Positions 36,019 through 46,725 of a stretch of 64,000 nucleotides of DNA are shown here, in pieces; position 1 is the first letter of the stretch, and every line of letters begins with the position of its first letter. The stretch comes from Cristatella mucedo (Eukaryota; Bryozoa; Phylactolaemata; Cristatellidae): positions 180,001 through 244,000 of the forward strand of contig WPIO01000206.1 of NCBI GenBank assembly GCA_009760855.2, written 5' to 3'. The position numbers and the translations under genes were made by a program. Below the pieces are notes generated by a model, which worked only from the letters and a program-made list of their open reading frames with translations, was not told the origin of the DNA and made no database searches.

Positions 36019-36480
36019 TTAGCTCAAGAAAGTGCGTCGGCGACACAATTCTTGTAACCCTTCAAGTATTGGATTCGGTAGTAAATTCGGAGATGAAAGC
36101 GAAGTGTCGCTGCTACCGAGGTGTGAAACGGTCTGACGATGAAATGATGGCGTAAACAATCGGGTGATGGTCGTTAAGCACTGAGAAAGCGAGGCCTTCC
36201 ACAAAGTCGTGGAAATGTCTGATCGCAAAGTAAATAATGAGCCGCTCTCAGTCGAAAGTGGAGTAGCTAGTACCACGGTTGTGAGCGTTCGAGAGAAAAA
36301 GGCTAACGGTTTCCATGCACAGTCAATAAGCTATTACAGAGCGACGCCGATATGGGTGTTGGAGGCGTCAGTCGTGATGAAAATCGGTGCATCGGGCGCT
36401 GGATGGCCGAGCAGTGTTAACTCGGTCAACGAAACTTTGTTGCGCTCGAAGGCGGCTGTGTCCTTCTCGTGAGACCACGT
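36019..36480 (-). pseudogene. Gypsy RNase H remnant
   Basis: FITTDASNTHIGVAL (with catalytic Asp) followed by two stops, then WKPLAFFSRTLT. The later part is in another frame and degraded. Confidence 0.8.
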
Positions 36481-36819
36481 GAGGTCGGTTTTGGGTTGGT
36501 CGAGAAGAATGCATAGAGCGGTATCAGCAAGCTAGCACAGCTCGGGATGAATTGGCGATACAAAATTGACCATGCCTAGGTAGCGACGCAGTTTTCGTGC
36601 TGTATCGGGAAGAGGGAAAGAAACTATTGACCCAACCTTTGATACCTGTGGTCGGTGGCCCTTCGAGGATACATGGTGTCTGAGGTAATCAAGTGACGGA
36701 ATACCAAAGACGCACTTAGATGGGCTGATAATTACCCCATATTATTTGAAGCGATGGAAGATAGCGTCCAGGTTCGTGGCATGCTCGGCTTCGCTGACAG
36801 AGGCAATTAAAAGATCGTC

Positions 36820-37185
36820 CGGGAACGGAAAGCTGACCGTAAACCCTCAGGTCACCTGGTCGATGAAACGTTGAAAGGTCAGGGCAGCATTCCTGAGGCT
36901 GAAACTCATTCGTTTGAATTGAAACAGCCCGAACGGCGTGATTACGGCCGGTTTAGGGACGTCGTCGTCAGGATTAACGAGTAGTTGATTATATGCCGGC
37001 ACGAGATCGATTCTTGAGAAAACCACCTTGCCATGTAGAGCAGATGCGAAATCGTTTAGCAGCAGTGAAGGGGAACAGTCGTGCTTGGTGATGCGATTCA
37101 AATTACAATAGTCACCGAAAGAGCGACAGTCACAGTCCTTTTTGGAAACGACATCGAGAGAACTGGCGTACTCGCTCTCCGGTGG
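36820..37185 (-). pseudogene. Gypsy reverse transcriptase N-terminal part
   Basis: YASSLDVVSKKD, FGDYCNLN, FASALHGKVVFSRIDL, AYNQLLVNPDD, TPFGLFQFKRMSF and AALTFQRFIDQV are the classic Ty3/gypsy RT blocks. The catalytic YxDD block should lie just downstream; FPDDLLIASV near 36805 marks it in altered form (DD present). Confidence 0.9.
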
Positions 37186-37192
37186 CTATATT

Positions 37193-39280
37193 TGTAACGC
37201 CGAAGGTTCGCCGAGTAGGCTTAGCCTGCTGCTTACCGAACGGCGTAACCTACCGCCTAATGCCGTTCGGTGTGCGTCTACGCGAAATAAGCAGGCCGCC
37301 ACGAAACGAGCCTTTCTGACGCTGACCTACTACCTCTCCAAACCATTAATAAAGGGGGTCGTGAGTCCGCGGCATGAATTGGAAAGCGAGGCACAAAGAT
37401 CGGGGATTTTACTGAGCTGTATTTACCAGCCACAAAGTCCCTGTGCGTCTAGCCCAGTTTTATCTCCACACTCATCACACCCTCTCGACAATACACGTGC
37501 TCTTGCGGAGGTAATACGTCCCCCCCGAACTTGGCCTACCTAAGTCTATTGTGGCGAACAACCCGAATGAGACGAGAAGCCTGAACCGGAGCCTAGACCC
37601 TGACTGAAGAACTAGGGCTCCGCTTCCATATTGCGGCAGGAATACCCCTTACACTACACCGATCACTATTTCGGAGGAAAACCGTCTCCACACTTAGGCT
37701 ACTTACGTGTGAAGTGGGAAATGACCCAAATAGACGGAGCCCAAACAGGAGCCTAGACCGTGACCAGATAACTAGGGCTCCGCTTCCACCTTAACGGCAG
37801 GAATACCCCACACGCACCACCTCAAGCACTCTTTCGGAGGAAACACGTCTCCACACTTAGGCTCCCTGCGTCTCTTTGGGTAACGGTCCAAATAGACAAA
37901 GGAGCCCAAACCAACGGAATATCTCACACCATACCAACTACGTTTAGCTCGCATCGGCAAATCTCTATGCCGAAACCACGTTCGAGTGCCACACACACAA
38001 CACAAAAGAAACACAAAATGCTAGCTCGGGCGCGATACGACCGTATTCTGTGGAGTCCACCGAATCCTAGCGCTGTCTCGTCCTGTCCCGTCAATCGGCG
38101 AACAGCCTTCTCTCGTCCCGCGCTTTCAGAGAAACGACTCCGACTGCGTCGAAGCGAGGTGCTAAACAAAAGACCAAGAGCGAACGTCGTTCGACTCTTA
38201 AATACTTAGCTGAGACAATGGGACAAGAGCTTGGTGGTATTGGGCTTAACACCGTGGCCCATTACGGTAAGGAATTAATACCATCAATAGGCCACTGAAA
38301 AGGCACCTCTGTCTAGCTTGAATGCCGAATAGGAACCAGACAATTCTTTTTGACCGAGTTTTGGCCGAGGTTGACAAGGCAGCCAACGTCAATCAACAGC
38401 TCCCGCGGGTATTAGACATATTCTAAAGGCCGAATCGCCACCGCTGGTCCCAGAGCTTTCTGGCTTGCTCTTAAGCTCTTGCTCTCTAACCGCATTGGCG
38501 CTCTTTTCTGACTCACTGCTCAAGGACAAAGGAGTTCTTGCCCGTCGACGAACAAATCTTGTTAGCGCTAAAATTGAGCCAGGGCCAGCAAGGTGCTACA
38601 TATTAGTCCCAGCTGCAGCATATGCTCGAATTCCACTAGAGCTGCTCTCAGGCGGTTTGGAGCCAGGCGCCGATGCCGGCTTGTGACGATGTGGTGGCGA
38701 ACTGAATACTTGACTGATGCAGGAAGGTTTCCGGGTTGCGCGATGCTTGGGAATCGGACAGCAAAGCCTATTCGGCCAGTAGAGTAGAAGGGATGGAGGT
38801 GAGATGATAGGGCGTAATAGACGAAGTAAGCTTACACCAGTTTCAAAGCTGAGTGCGACCGTCGCATAGTGACCAGTGCTCGATGTCTACGATGAGCCCG
38901 AAATGAGCAAGCAAATCGGTGCTGCTGAGATGGTAGGAAACATCGGCTTTCGAGAATGTAGATTGGTCGCACAGCAGAGAGCCAGCCGATGCCCAACACC
39001 GACAGTTTATTCCCAACGCACGGAGCCCAAGAGCGCACGGCTCCCCTCGGCCCCTACTCTCACACGACTCCCCCTCCTCCACTGCGCAGTCCACCATCTC
39101 CCCACCAGCGGGTTACCTGCCTGTGTCCATGCCACATCACAGGCGGACCACAGCTGTGCACCGGCCGACCCTAATGGTGAATCCACCATCTGACCACCAG
39201 CGGGTTACTGGCCTGTGTCCACGCCACATCACAGGCTCATCAGAGGAGCCGGCATACAATACATACATACACGCATACGA
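37193..39280 (-). mobile_element. Insertion inside gypsy pol, probably a solo LTR
   Basis: Separates protease from RT. On the minus strand it ends GGCGTTACA, typical of gypsy LTR termini, and has a TATTTAAG promoter-like box at about 38200-38207. It holds a 160-bp tandem duplication (37588-37907) and a 92-bp one near its other edge (39091-39240). No coding domain was recognised. The left edge is near 37193, the right edge uncertain (39240-39300); no clear target-site duplication was seen. Confidence 0.45.
37588..37907. repeat. 160-bp tandem duplication
   Basis: Two copies starting GGAGCCTAGACC at 37588 and 37748, sharing AACTAGGGCTCCGCTTCC, GGCAGGAATACCCC, TTTCGGAGGAAA and CCACACTTAGGCT. They differ at scattered positions, so the duplication is not recent. 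Confidence 0.85.
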
Positions 39281-39289
39281 ACTACAGAA

Positions 39290-39613
39290 GAGACCCAGGA
39301 GACTCCATCGAATACCTAGGCTTAAGTTGAGGAGTTGCGAGCCATATACTGCCATTAAAGAGCCACTGGGCCTGCAGATGAGACAGGGCAGGGCGTAGCC
39401 TCTTGGTAGGATTTGGGGGAGGACGCTAACCGCTGAGCCCGTGTCAAATAGAAAGCGCATGCCCGCATCGGGGTCATGCACGAATAGTAGGCGGCAAACT
39501 TCGTTTCCCGGCTGTGGCGCCTGTGCTAACAGTCCGGGTTCCTGTTTAAAGGAAACTTGCAACCCAGTCGGCATAGGAGAGCCTTGTCCCCAAATCGTGG
39601 TTGATAAAAGCAC
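39290..39613 (-). pseudogene. Gypsy aspartic protease remnant
   Basis: RLLFVHDPDAGMRFLFDTGS carries the catalytic DTG, followed by AVSVLP and YGSQLLNLSLG. Downstream the expected LGADFL is lost and the sequence runs into the interruption near 39270. Confidence 0.85.
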
Positions 39614-39685
39614 CAGCCGCCGTTAGAAGACCCCAGTCTGTGAGCATCAGCTCTCGGTAGGAGCTGCTGTCTGCTAGGGGAACGG

Positions 39686-40330
39686 CTACAAGACCGGTTG
39701 CGTTCTCGCCAGTCCACACGCCTGGTTGACCCTGCAAAGTTCTTCTCGCAGGGCTAATACCTCAGCTTTCAGAGGCTGTAACTCTGACAATGAGCAGTGC
39801 TGCTCTCGCTCGGATATAGCCGAGAGGAAGGAGGCTGAACCAGCGGTGCGGTCGGCCATTTCCGCTAGCGTTCTAACGCAGAGCGTGGCGTCAAAACCCG
39901 ATAGAACCATGCGGAAATTGGCCGGTAGGCACTGCAGTAACAGTTCACGCAAAAGGGCTTCGCCGAACCGGTCGCTGTCGTCGCCTAGAAGCTGCCGTAA
40001 AAGCCGGTGGAACTGAGTCGGCGTTCGATCGCCGAGCGGCTCAGCAGCGAGAAGCTGGCGCAGACGTAGCTGCTCGGAAGCTGAACAACGTTTGTAGTAT
40101 GGCCTCGCGTACCCGATCATATGGTTCCTCATCGGGAGGTTTTATTATGAGATCGCGAAGCTCGTAAATCGTCGGCTCGCCAATGGCGGCTGACATCAGG
40201 TGATACCTTGTTCTCTGGTCCGCAATGTTCAAGAAGTTAAAACGCGACTCGGCGGGGGTAGCCGGGTCGCTTCGTAGAAATTCCGGCAACTTTACAAGGC
40301 GGTAGGAATCTGCAGCGCTACTTTCAAATT
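39686..40330 (-). pseudogene. Gypsy gag remnant
   Basis: Starts with VKLPEFLRSDP, passes RYHLMSAAI and YDRVREAIL, then shifts frame near 40080 and continues with RLRQLLAAEPLGDRTPTQF, LLRELLLQCLPANFRMVL and LAEMADR. This is the usual capsid region of invertebrate gypsy elements. At least one frameshift; the CCHC zinc knuckle was not seen. Confidence 0.85.
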
Positions 40331-40340
40331 TTAGCTAAAC

Positions 40341-41042
40341 CGATTGCTCGATGTATGGAATGCATACCGTGTTCCAATCAGCATAAGCGTCACCAATTTG
40401 ACACGTGATTCGTTTCTTGCCATGAAATTCACTTTCTGCCTCTGCGTCGGCCTGTACGCACGCTATCCACTCTCTTCTCTCTTAACACCACGTGCTCCAA
40501 AGCAGCACGCATTTGGCTCCTATCAGTATGTACGCTCGCTCATGTTTTTGCCTGTTAGCGATGTAATGTAGCCGTCGTCAACAACGCATTAACTCGTTTG
40601 TGGGGGCATCACTCTTCGTCGAGCCATCACCGAAAGCCCTCCCAGTCTCTACAATATGGTGAACCTGACGATTGACTCGATCAGGCAACCTTATTCGACT
40701 ACAAAATCGGCGACAACCCAACAACCACTAACTGGTATGTTAAGCCCTTCACTACTACACCGCCACTCAGCGCTCGTCGGCAACGCTCCCCTTCCACATG
40801 TGAGCAGTTGGCTATGTCTAAACGCCGCCGACCAAGTGCTGTTCGGCTCCAACTACCCCGAAACTTAGTGCTGATCGGAAATGCCTCAACGTAGATGCTG
40901 CATGGCTACTACGCCACCACCGCCAAGGATCAGGCTTGACCTTGCCTGACATTTTCGTCCGTGCCTGCTTGCTGCGTTCGTCGCGCCGCTCGGCGTAGAT
41001 ACATCTATTTTAATTTCCTTTCACACACTATTTTAATTCCAT
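40341..41042. other. No recognised feature
   Basis: Expected place for the 5' LTR and leader of the gypsy element, but no copy of it was found elsewhere in the window to confirm this. Confidence 0.35.
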
Positions 41043-41567
41043 TTACAGTATTTTAGTAGGAGTATTACACTTGCGCATGCGTGAAGAGAATATGCAATTC
41101 TGTAAATCAATATTAAATATTTCAGTATCATAAAGTATAAAATCATGTGGTAAATTCTGCATTAATTCTTTTTTGCTTTGAAGATAAACTAATTCTGGAT
41201 TAGGAAAAGATTTAATTAAAATATTTCTTGCAATATCAATAACAAAACCATTAATATTTAACCAAAAGTGAGTAGTGGCAAGTTTCTCATCTAAATGAAC
41301 ACTAAAACCTTTATCTATTTTTACATTGCATTTACCTTTCAATAAATCTCTAGCAAGTAAACAAGAAATTAAACAAGATCCAACTATTCTTCTACTAGAA
41401 AAATCTTCAGCAATAGTTTCTAGAGTTTGCTTAATTTCACCACCTAGTTTTTGTAAGGATAAGTTATAATTACTTATAAAAGAAGATTCAATCTCTCCCT
41501 CACGCCGTGAAAATGAATTTATTTCAGAAATCTTATAATATGTAAATATTTTTCTTTAAATCAAATT
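41043..41567 (-). pseudogene. Possible transglutaminase-like cysteine enzyme, AT-rich ORF without ATG
   Basis: Open for about 174 codons from just after a TGA at about 41570 to the stop at 41043, with no ATG near its start. Centre: GSCLISCLLARDLL, then about 25 residues on THFWLNINGFVIDIA. This Cys...His...Asp order and spacing resembles the transglutaminase/papain-like pattern (GxC, HxW, D). Composition is much more AT-rich than the surroundings, like the polymerase fragment at 60 kb, with which it shares upstream sequence. Function is inferred only; it may be a fragment of a virus-like element. Confidence 0.4.
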
Positions 41568-42334
41568 TAGAAACTCTGAAAAAAATTTACTATAATATAT
41601 AATAACTAAATTTTGTAATATTGTTAATAGTCTATTGTTTTCCATTGCGCCGAAGCAATATCTGTTGGAGTAGGATTTGATTTTTCTTTTTCGGACACTG
41701 ACGCTCAGGAGGGCCACTTCAAAAGGAGACCGAGCGATAGCGAGGTCGAATTTTGGAGTGTGCTCGAGTGAGGGTCAGGGTTCGAAATGGAAAAATCACA
41801 TACTACTTGTAGCCCTAGAGATGCATGCATAGAAGCTTTCAGTTTCGTCAATACTCTGTGAGACGCAGTGCTGTCGTGAAGCCATTCACCAGTCAATGGT
41901 CGAGAAAATTACGGTAGTTTATTACCGCAGCCAACAAACCTAACGTGGACCGTATCCAAATACGGAAACACGGACAAAGAACAAACAAGCAGGTCCAATA
42001 TATACTAGTCCTGAATGAATGCTATTGGCTGAGGTGGCCTTGGCAGGGGTCTATTGGCCTAGGTACAGCCAATCAGCTGCTCCAAGAATAGCCGGTCTCC
42101 TGATTCAGTCAGTGATACACTGCAGGTCAAGGTTAAATCGTCCAGCACAATGGCTGGGAAGCGGATTCAGCCAACATACTCTACAGCCAGGCTTAATTGT
42201 TTGAATACAGGATGGGCAAAGTTTTACTTATGGCTGACCTGGAGTAGCTCACTGTCAAGCAGGGTATCTACTTCTTGCTTAGAAGTGCCTGTATTCTCTA
42301 GGTCTGGTATTATATATACTGCATGTAACATTTC
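41568..42334. other. No gene; AT-rich leader then unassigned DNA
   Basis: 41568-41640 is the AT-rich segment upstream of the preceding ORF, related to 59790-59880. Beyond 41650 nothing is recognised. Confidence 0.4.
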
Positions 42335-42640
42335 CTTGTCAGGCATTTAAAAAGAAACTAAAAACGCATCTATTTATGACAGCATTTATTGAGTGAGTCC
42401 CTGAGATTCGTCCTTCATGTGCTTATGAGTGCTGATACTGTGCATGCTGCCACTAACCAAACATGCATGCTCACCCTGTGCATGCTACCCCTAACCAAGT
42501 TATTCTTGTTTATTGAGGATGCTACCACTAACCATTCCATCGTGCTTTCTTTGCAGCACATGTAAATTGCTTATAAAGACATGTAGTTCTCTAAGGGGAC
42601 TCTATCAAGCGTTTTATTAAAATTATCATTATGATTTTTA
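42335..42640 (+). mobile_element. L2-like LINE 3' end
   Basis: RT C-terminus end (FKKKLKTHLFMTAF), 3' UTR with GTGCATGCTGCCACTAACC and the tail (TTCTCTAAGGGGACTC, TATCAAGCG). Borders the segmental duplication that begins next to it. Confidence 0.8.
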
Positions 42641-43689
42641 TAGTTGGGGAACCCTTGGTACCAGCTTCCCCTCTGGTACTCTTGTACAGCACCTTCCAGG
42701 AGTGTCCATGCTGCTATTTGTATGCTACAGTGTTTGCAGTGGACCCATTGAGCAACAGCTCCTCCTGTTGCTCTGCTCTTTTAACTTTACTTAAAACCTA
42801 AATCAAATCTTGTATCGACCTCGTCTTCAATTTCTATTAACCCAGAATCAGAGTAAAGAATAATGACTGACACTATGACTTCGTCCGACACCATGACATC
42901 TCTGATTTTACATTTCAATAACAGTCTACGAGCTACCTATTCCTCACAGTATTTGCTGTGTTCGTGTGCACTGTCATTTACCTCAGTGTGCACACTGAAA
43001 GCGTGCATTTTGTTAATCCTGTATCATTATTTTACCCAGCATTCGTAATGGGTGTGAACGTTGCTTATGGTGCTAATCAAGTGTTAGGTTAGTCTTATCG
43101 CGGGTATGTAGTATATCAGGCAACTGCATCCTAATAGTCGCAGCTGTTTATCGTGCAAAGGTTCTGCTGCAAATGCAGTCACCGAGTCAGTATTATTGCT
43201 TGCAGTAGCATCTATGACTAGCACTCAATGGCCGAGCTAAAGGGGCAGGGTGATTGTCCCTCATAGAGAAATGAAAGTACCTAAATCACGGGGCAAATTT
43301 CCTCATACCCAAAGGGTGGAAGCAGTGGGAAGAGACAAAAGGAACAAATCGAGTAGAATTGTGTATTTTTTCATTAACTGTTTTTATGTGCTGCTTATGT
43401 CATAAAGGCCGAAGGAGCCGGGAGCTCCCTTCTTAAATCTGAAAATCTCTTCTCCTGATCCCTGCAAGCGTTCCGGTCCCATCTTGGATGGAAAGCCCTT
43501 CAGCATATCTTCACTAGAAGCCACATGTTTGCAACACCTTCTACAACCACGGCCGCTTGGTTGACTTATTGCTTTATGCTGTTTTAAAGTCCTCCCGGAG
43601 CTTACAAACGAATGAAATTAATGCCACGGTGAACGAGCAATCCAATCCACAATTCCTTTAACACGACAACCGCAGCATAGGGAGTACAA

Positions 43690-43890
43690 ACACCAAATTT
43701 AGTAGGATGTGGCCCCTCCTCGATTAGCCACCAGTTCTCCTATTCGGACTGTCATGGACTCGACGAGTTTCAGAGTTATGTCGGAAAGTATAGCATGCCA
43801 TACTGCTTGCAATTTGTCAAATAACTTGCAGCACAACCTAGGCATTATGCTTCGGATTGATGTCCCGTCGAAGCCTGAAATTAGCACCTA
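43690..43890 (-). pseudogene. Tc1-like transposase C-terminal remnant (copy A)
   Basis: The minus strand gives LQAVWHAILSDITLKLVESM and GELVANRGGATSY, the end of Tc1 transposases (W..I....LVESM...V...GG.T.Y). Only the end survives; the rest of the element is unreadable. Confidence 0.75.
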
Positions 43891-44037
43891 GCAGTCTGCT
43901 TTTCTATACACCCGTTTTATAAGTGTCTGATGTACAATATTCTTTTCATTCCTTTTTGTCACAATTTGTCTCCGCGGTTAACTTTTGTAGCTGATCTACC
44001 AGCCAGCCTTTTGGTTAGTGCCTTTTTGAGAACGGCC

Positions 44038-44364
44038 ATGGCACAACTGTTTCTGATTCACCGACTTGCATCGATGGACGAACGTCTGCTGTCTTGCATC
44101 GCCTGTGGAAAAATTGCAGAGGAGCCACTGCTGCTGCGCTGCTTGCACAGCTGCTGCAGTCGCTGTGCAGACCAAGCATGCACAGAAGATGGCTCAAAGA
44201 GCATGCTCTGCCCTGCTTGCAAAATATCCACCGACATCAGTATACCTAAGCATCACAACGGCTTCATTGCCAACTTGGGGAGACTTACAACAGCTGTGAG
44301 AGATGCAGGCAATTGCACTTTTTGCAGAGAGGATGGCAAACCAGACGAGCAGGCAGACGACTGA
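44038..44364 (+). pseudogene. RING-finger (TRIM-like) gene start, copy A, truncated
   Basis: ATG at 44038 in a good context (GCCATGG). A C3HC4 RING: CIAC, CLHSCCSRC and CPAC, in the E3 ubiquitin ligase family; then the first half of a B-box (CTFC). The frame ends at TGA 44362-44364, directly before CMQC, where B-box proteins usually have Trp or Tyr. Homology to copy B continues to about 44403, where a LINE is inserted; no coiled coil or C-terminus remains. Probably dead, although a short RING-only protein could be made. Confidence 0.75.
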
Positions 44365-44404
44365 TGCATGCAGTGCCAGAGATCCATGTGCTCAGCCTGC
44401 TTGC

Positions 44405-44990
44405 CAGGCCATATATATATATTAAATTAAAATTGTTAGTGGTAGCACGCTCGATATACCACAAGAATAACATGGTTAGGGGTGACATGCACAGGGTCAG
44501 CATGCAACGTCGGTTAGTGGCAGCATTCACAGTGTCAGCAAGCATAAGCATATAAAAGACGAATCACAGGGACCCACTAAATGCTGTAATAAGTCTATGC
44601 ATTTTTAGCTTTTTTTTACACGTAGTAAAGCCAAGGAATATTGTCGGCATTACAATATTCTGGCAGAGCCGTTTTAGGGCGTTACCCTTTCCAATTTCTG
44701 AATCACACTTGGTTTGCTCATAAGTGTTTCGTTGGTTTTATCATTCAATTTAAGAAAACTTGCTGCCATCCATGTGTGGATGTTATAAATACCTGCAGCA
44801 AGAGTCCTGAGAGAATTCTATGTGCTGCAGGATGGAGAGGGGTCAAAGCAGGGGTAGAACTGAGATGTCATCTGCATAGAAGTGAAAGCCTTGATTGTGC
44901 TTGGCAATCACATTGGCAAGAGGGAGAGTATAAATCGTGGAAAGAACTCGTCCAATCTCAGAGCCCTGATATATCCATTAAAAAGTTGAT
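44405..44990 (-). mobile_element. L2-like LINE fragment, antisense, internally deleted
   Basis: 3' UTR (GTTAGTGGTAGCACGCTC, ACATGCACAGGGTCAGCATG), a short RT C-terminal piece, then a jump to the RT region where the minus strand reads HFYADD-related sequence. Truncates RING copy A. Confidence 0.82.
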
Positions 44991-45514
44991 CGAGATAGTG
45001 AAAATGAAGCAGCTGGCTAGATTGTCTGAGAAAATAATACACCCCTGTATTACAATTAAAATTAAAATTACTGTAGGCCTATGCATCCGAGCACCCCTAA
45101 AAATCCTGCTTCGCCAAGTGCAGCCACTCGTCTACTCCTTAGAGTTTGGGCGAGAGCTTTTTCTAAAACGTTGGTTTCTGTGAAACCAAGCCAATCAGAG
45201 CCAGCTGCTCACTGATTGGCTAACCTATACTCTTCCCAATTCTGGCTGCTGGTTGGCTTAGCCACATGTACGTTCTTTTCTCGTACGTTTACGCTGTACA
45301 GGTTTCTGTATTAAAAATAACATGATATATGTAACGTTTCATTATCTAATTTCCCTTGTTTTGGCTATTAGATTGGGCATTAGAGTGTAATGGTCACTTG
45401 AGAGATGTTTTTTCATGTCCAGGGCTCTATTAATGTTAAAAACCGTATTGTGAGGGTCGTGAACAAGTTTTCTATGCAATTTATCTCCGTCTGGAACTCA
45501 AAAAAGCCGCAAAG
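44991..45514. other. No recognised feature
   Basis: An open frame from the LINE runs to 45183 without further similarity. Nothing supported. Confidence 0.4.
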
Positions 45515-45690
45515 ACTATGTGGGTGTTACGCAGAGGATTTTCTACCGCCCACTCACAGCCTTAGAGGCTTTCGGTAAGCATTCGTTAGCCAACAAACAT
45601 CACCTCCTGCACCAAAGAGAAAGTGGGAAGCCTAGCTCAGTCAGGAGAGCAATTGAGATACTGAGTATCCTCTAAGAAAATTATAGATTT
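45515..45690 (-). mobile_element. LINE-B fragment
   Basis: Shares GTGGGTGTTACGCAG, CACTCACAGCC, GGCTTTCGGTAAGCATTC, CAAAGAGAAAGTGGGAAG and AGGAGAGCA with 885-1560 and the complement of 3060-3370. Confidence 0.7.
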
Positions 45691-46584
45691 AAAAATGAGG
45701 AATCCTAATTCACGGAAGATCACTTACCGAAGTAAAGTCTATGACTGATTTACCACGACATTCGAGCGACGACTGTACGTGAGACTGAGATTAAGCATTG
45801 AGATCCCGGCTGATCACATGCTCTGATACGTATTTTGGTTTTTGCGTTGGATTATCGCACACACCAATACATATTTTGGACCTTATTTAACTTGACACTG
45901 CTATGTTACCATCCCGCTTAAACGTAGACCCATCCCGTCGGCCGGGTGTGGGTCCTGCTAGGGTGGGACAACTTTCCGGCGTGGCCACGCCCACATAGCT
46001 GCAGTTGGGGACGGAAGCTCAAGGCCGCCACGGCAGGCTGGTGCCACAGAGACTGCATGGCAACCAGGCAAACATTTCTGCCTCTGGTTTACTTAGAGAC
46101 AGGATAGTTGCTATATGAAACTTTCTTGGCCGGTGCATGATTGCAGAAGCGACTCTGGAAGCTGGAATCGCTCTGATGGGAGAAAGTTGCACAGAGCTGG
46201 TAGGGTCAGGGATGGAGCACTGCAATCGTAGCTGCCTGCAGCTAACGGAAGAGGACTATTAAGAGAAGAATTAGCTACCGATTAGAGAACAAAAAGCAAG
46301 ACGGTCATCGTCAAAGGCTCCGCTACGATCGAGACAGCAACAGCACCAGCAGCATACAGTCGCACCATCCAGGCTTCTCTCCCGGACAATCGAAGCACGT
46401 GGCGGCCATTGTAAAAGGGTGTACGGTAACAGACAGCATACCCTGCTGACAGACGGTGAGTGGATTTCGCGCGCGTATAATATATTTATATAATATTCAT
46501 TTTTAAATAAAAATATGCTAGCTTATCACTGGAAATTCATTTTCGGCCTACCAATGAGAGCACTAAATCCTGGCCTTCAAACTG
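45691..46584. other. No gene; possible untranslated first exon near 46300-46455
   Basis: A moderately GC-rich stretch with CAG/CACCAG runs ends at a strong donor (GACG/GTGAGT at 46456). It could be a 5' UTR exon of a plus-strand gene such as the TRIM gene, but no TATA box, ATG or transcript evidence is visible. Confidence 0.2.
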
Positions 46585-46725
46585 GTTTGGTCCAGTGGTT
46601 AAGGTGCTCGTCCCGACCACGGTCTGAGTGAGGTCGTGGGCTCGAGCCCGGGGCCGTATGTGAAGCGCCTGAATAGAGATTAAGTTCTCTTGGGGCGCTA
46701 TACAAATGAATTATATTCATATACT
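46585..46725 (+). mobile_element. tRNA-derived SINE (family 2), best copy
   Basis: TTTGGTCCAGTGGTTAAGG fits box A (TGGYNNAGTGG) and GGTCGTGGGCTCGAGCCC fits box B. The 3' part, GAAGCGCCTGAATAGAG, ATTAAGTTCTCTTGGGGCGC, TATACAAATGAA, resembles the L2-like LINE tail. Confidence 0.88.

Larger units (their letters stand above)
34690..40340 (-). mobile_element. Decayed Ty3/gypsy LTR retrotransposon
   Basis: Reading right to left: gag (40330-39686), aspartic protease (39613 to about 39290), a roughly 2-kb interruption, reverse transcriptase (37185-36820), RNase H (36480-36019) and integrase with C-terminal segment (about 35810-35024). The order is that of one Ty3/gypsy element. Every domain has stops or frameshifts. 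I could not identify a matching pair of flanking LTRs, so outer limits are approximate. Confidence 0.88.
42640..44403 (+). repeat. Segmental duplication, copy A
   Basis: Matches 49230-51220 along its length with frequent substitutions and small indels, and partly 48330-49180. It carries a Tc1 transposase remnant (minus) and the RING gene start (plus). Ends where an L2-like LINE is inserted. Confidence 0.88.

Noticed and set aside
34690-41042. A pair of LTRs bounding the gypsy element
   Set aside because: No matching sequences could be found at 34.0-35.0 and 40.3-41.0 kb by eye; ends therefore left approximate.
44641-45183. 180-codon plus-strand open frame
   Set aside because: It is the antisense of an L2-like RT fragment for most of its length, with a featureless extension.
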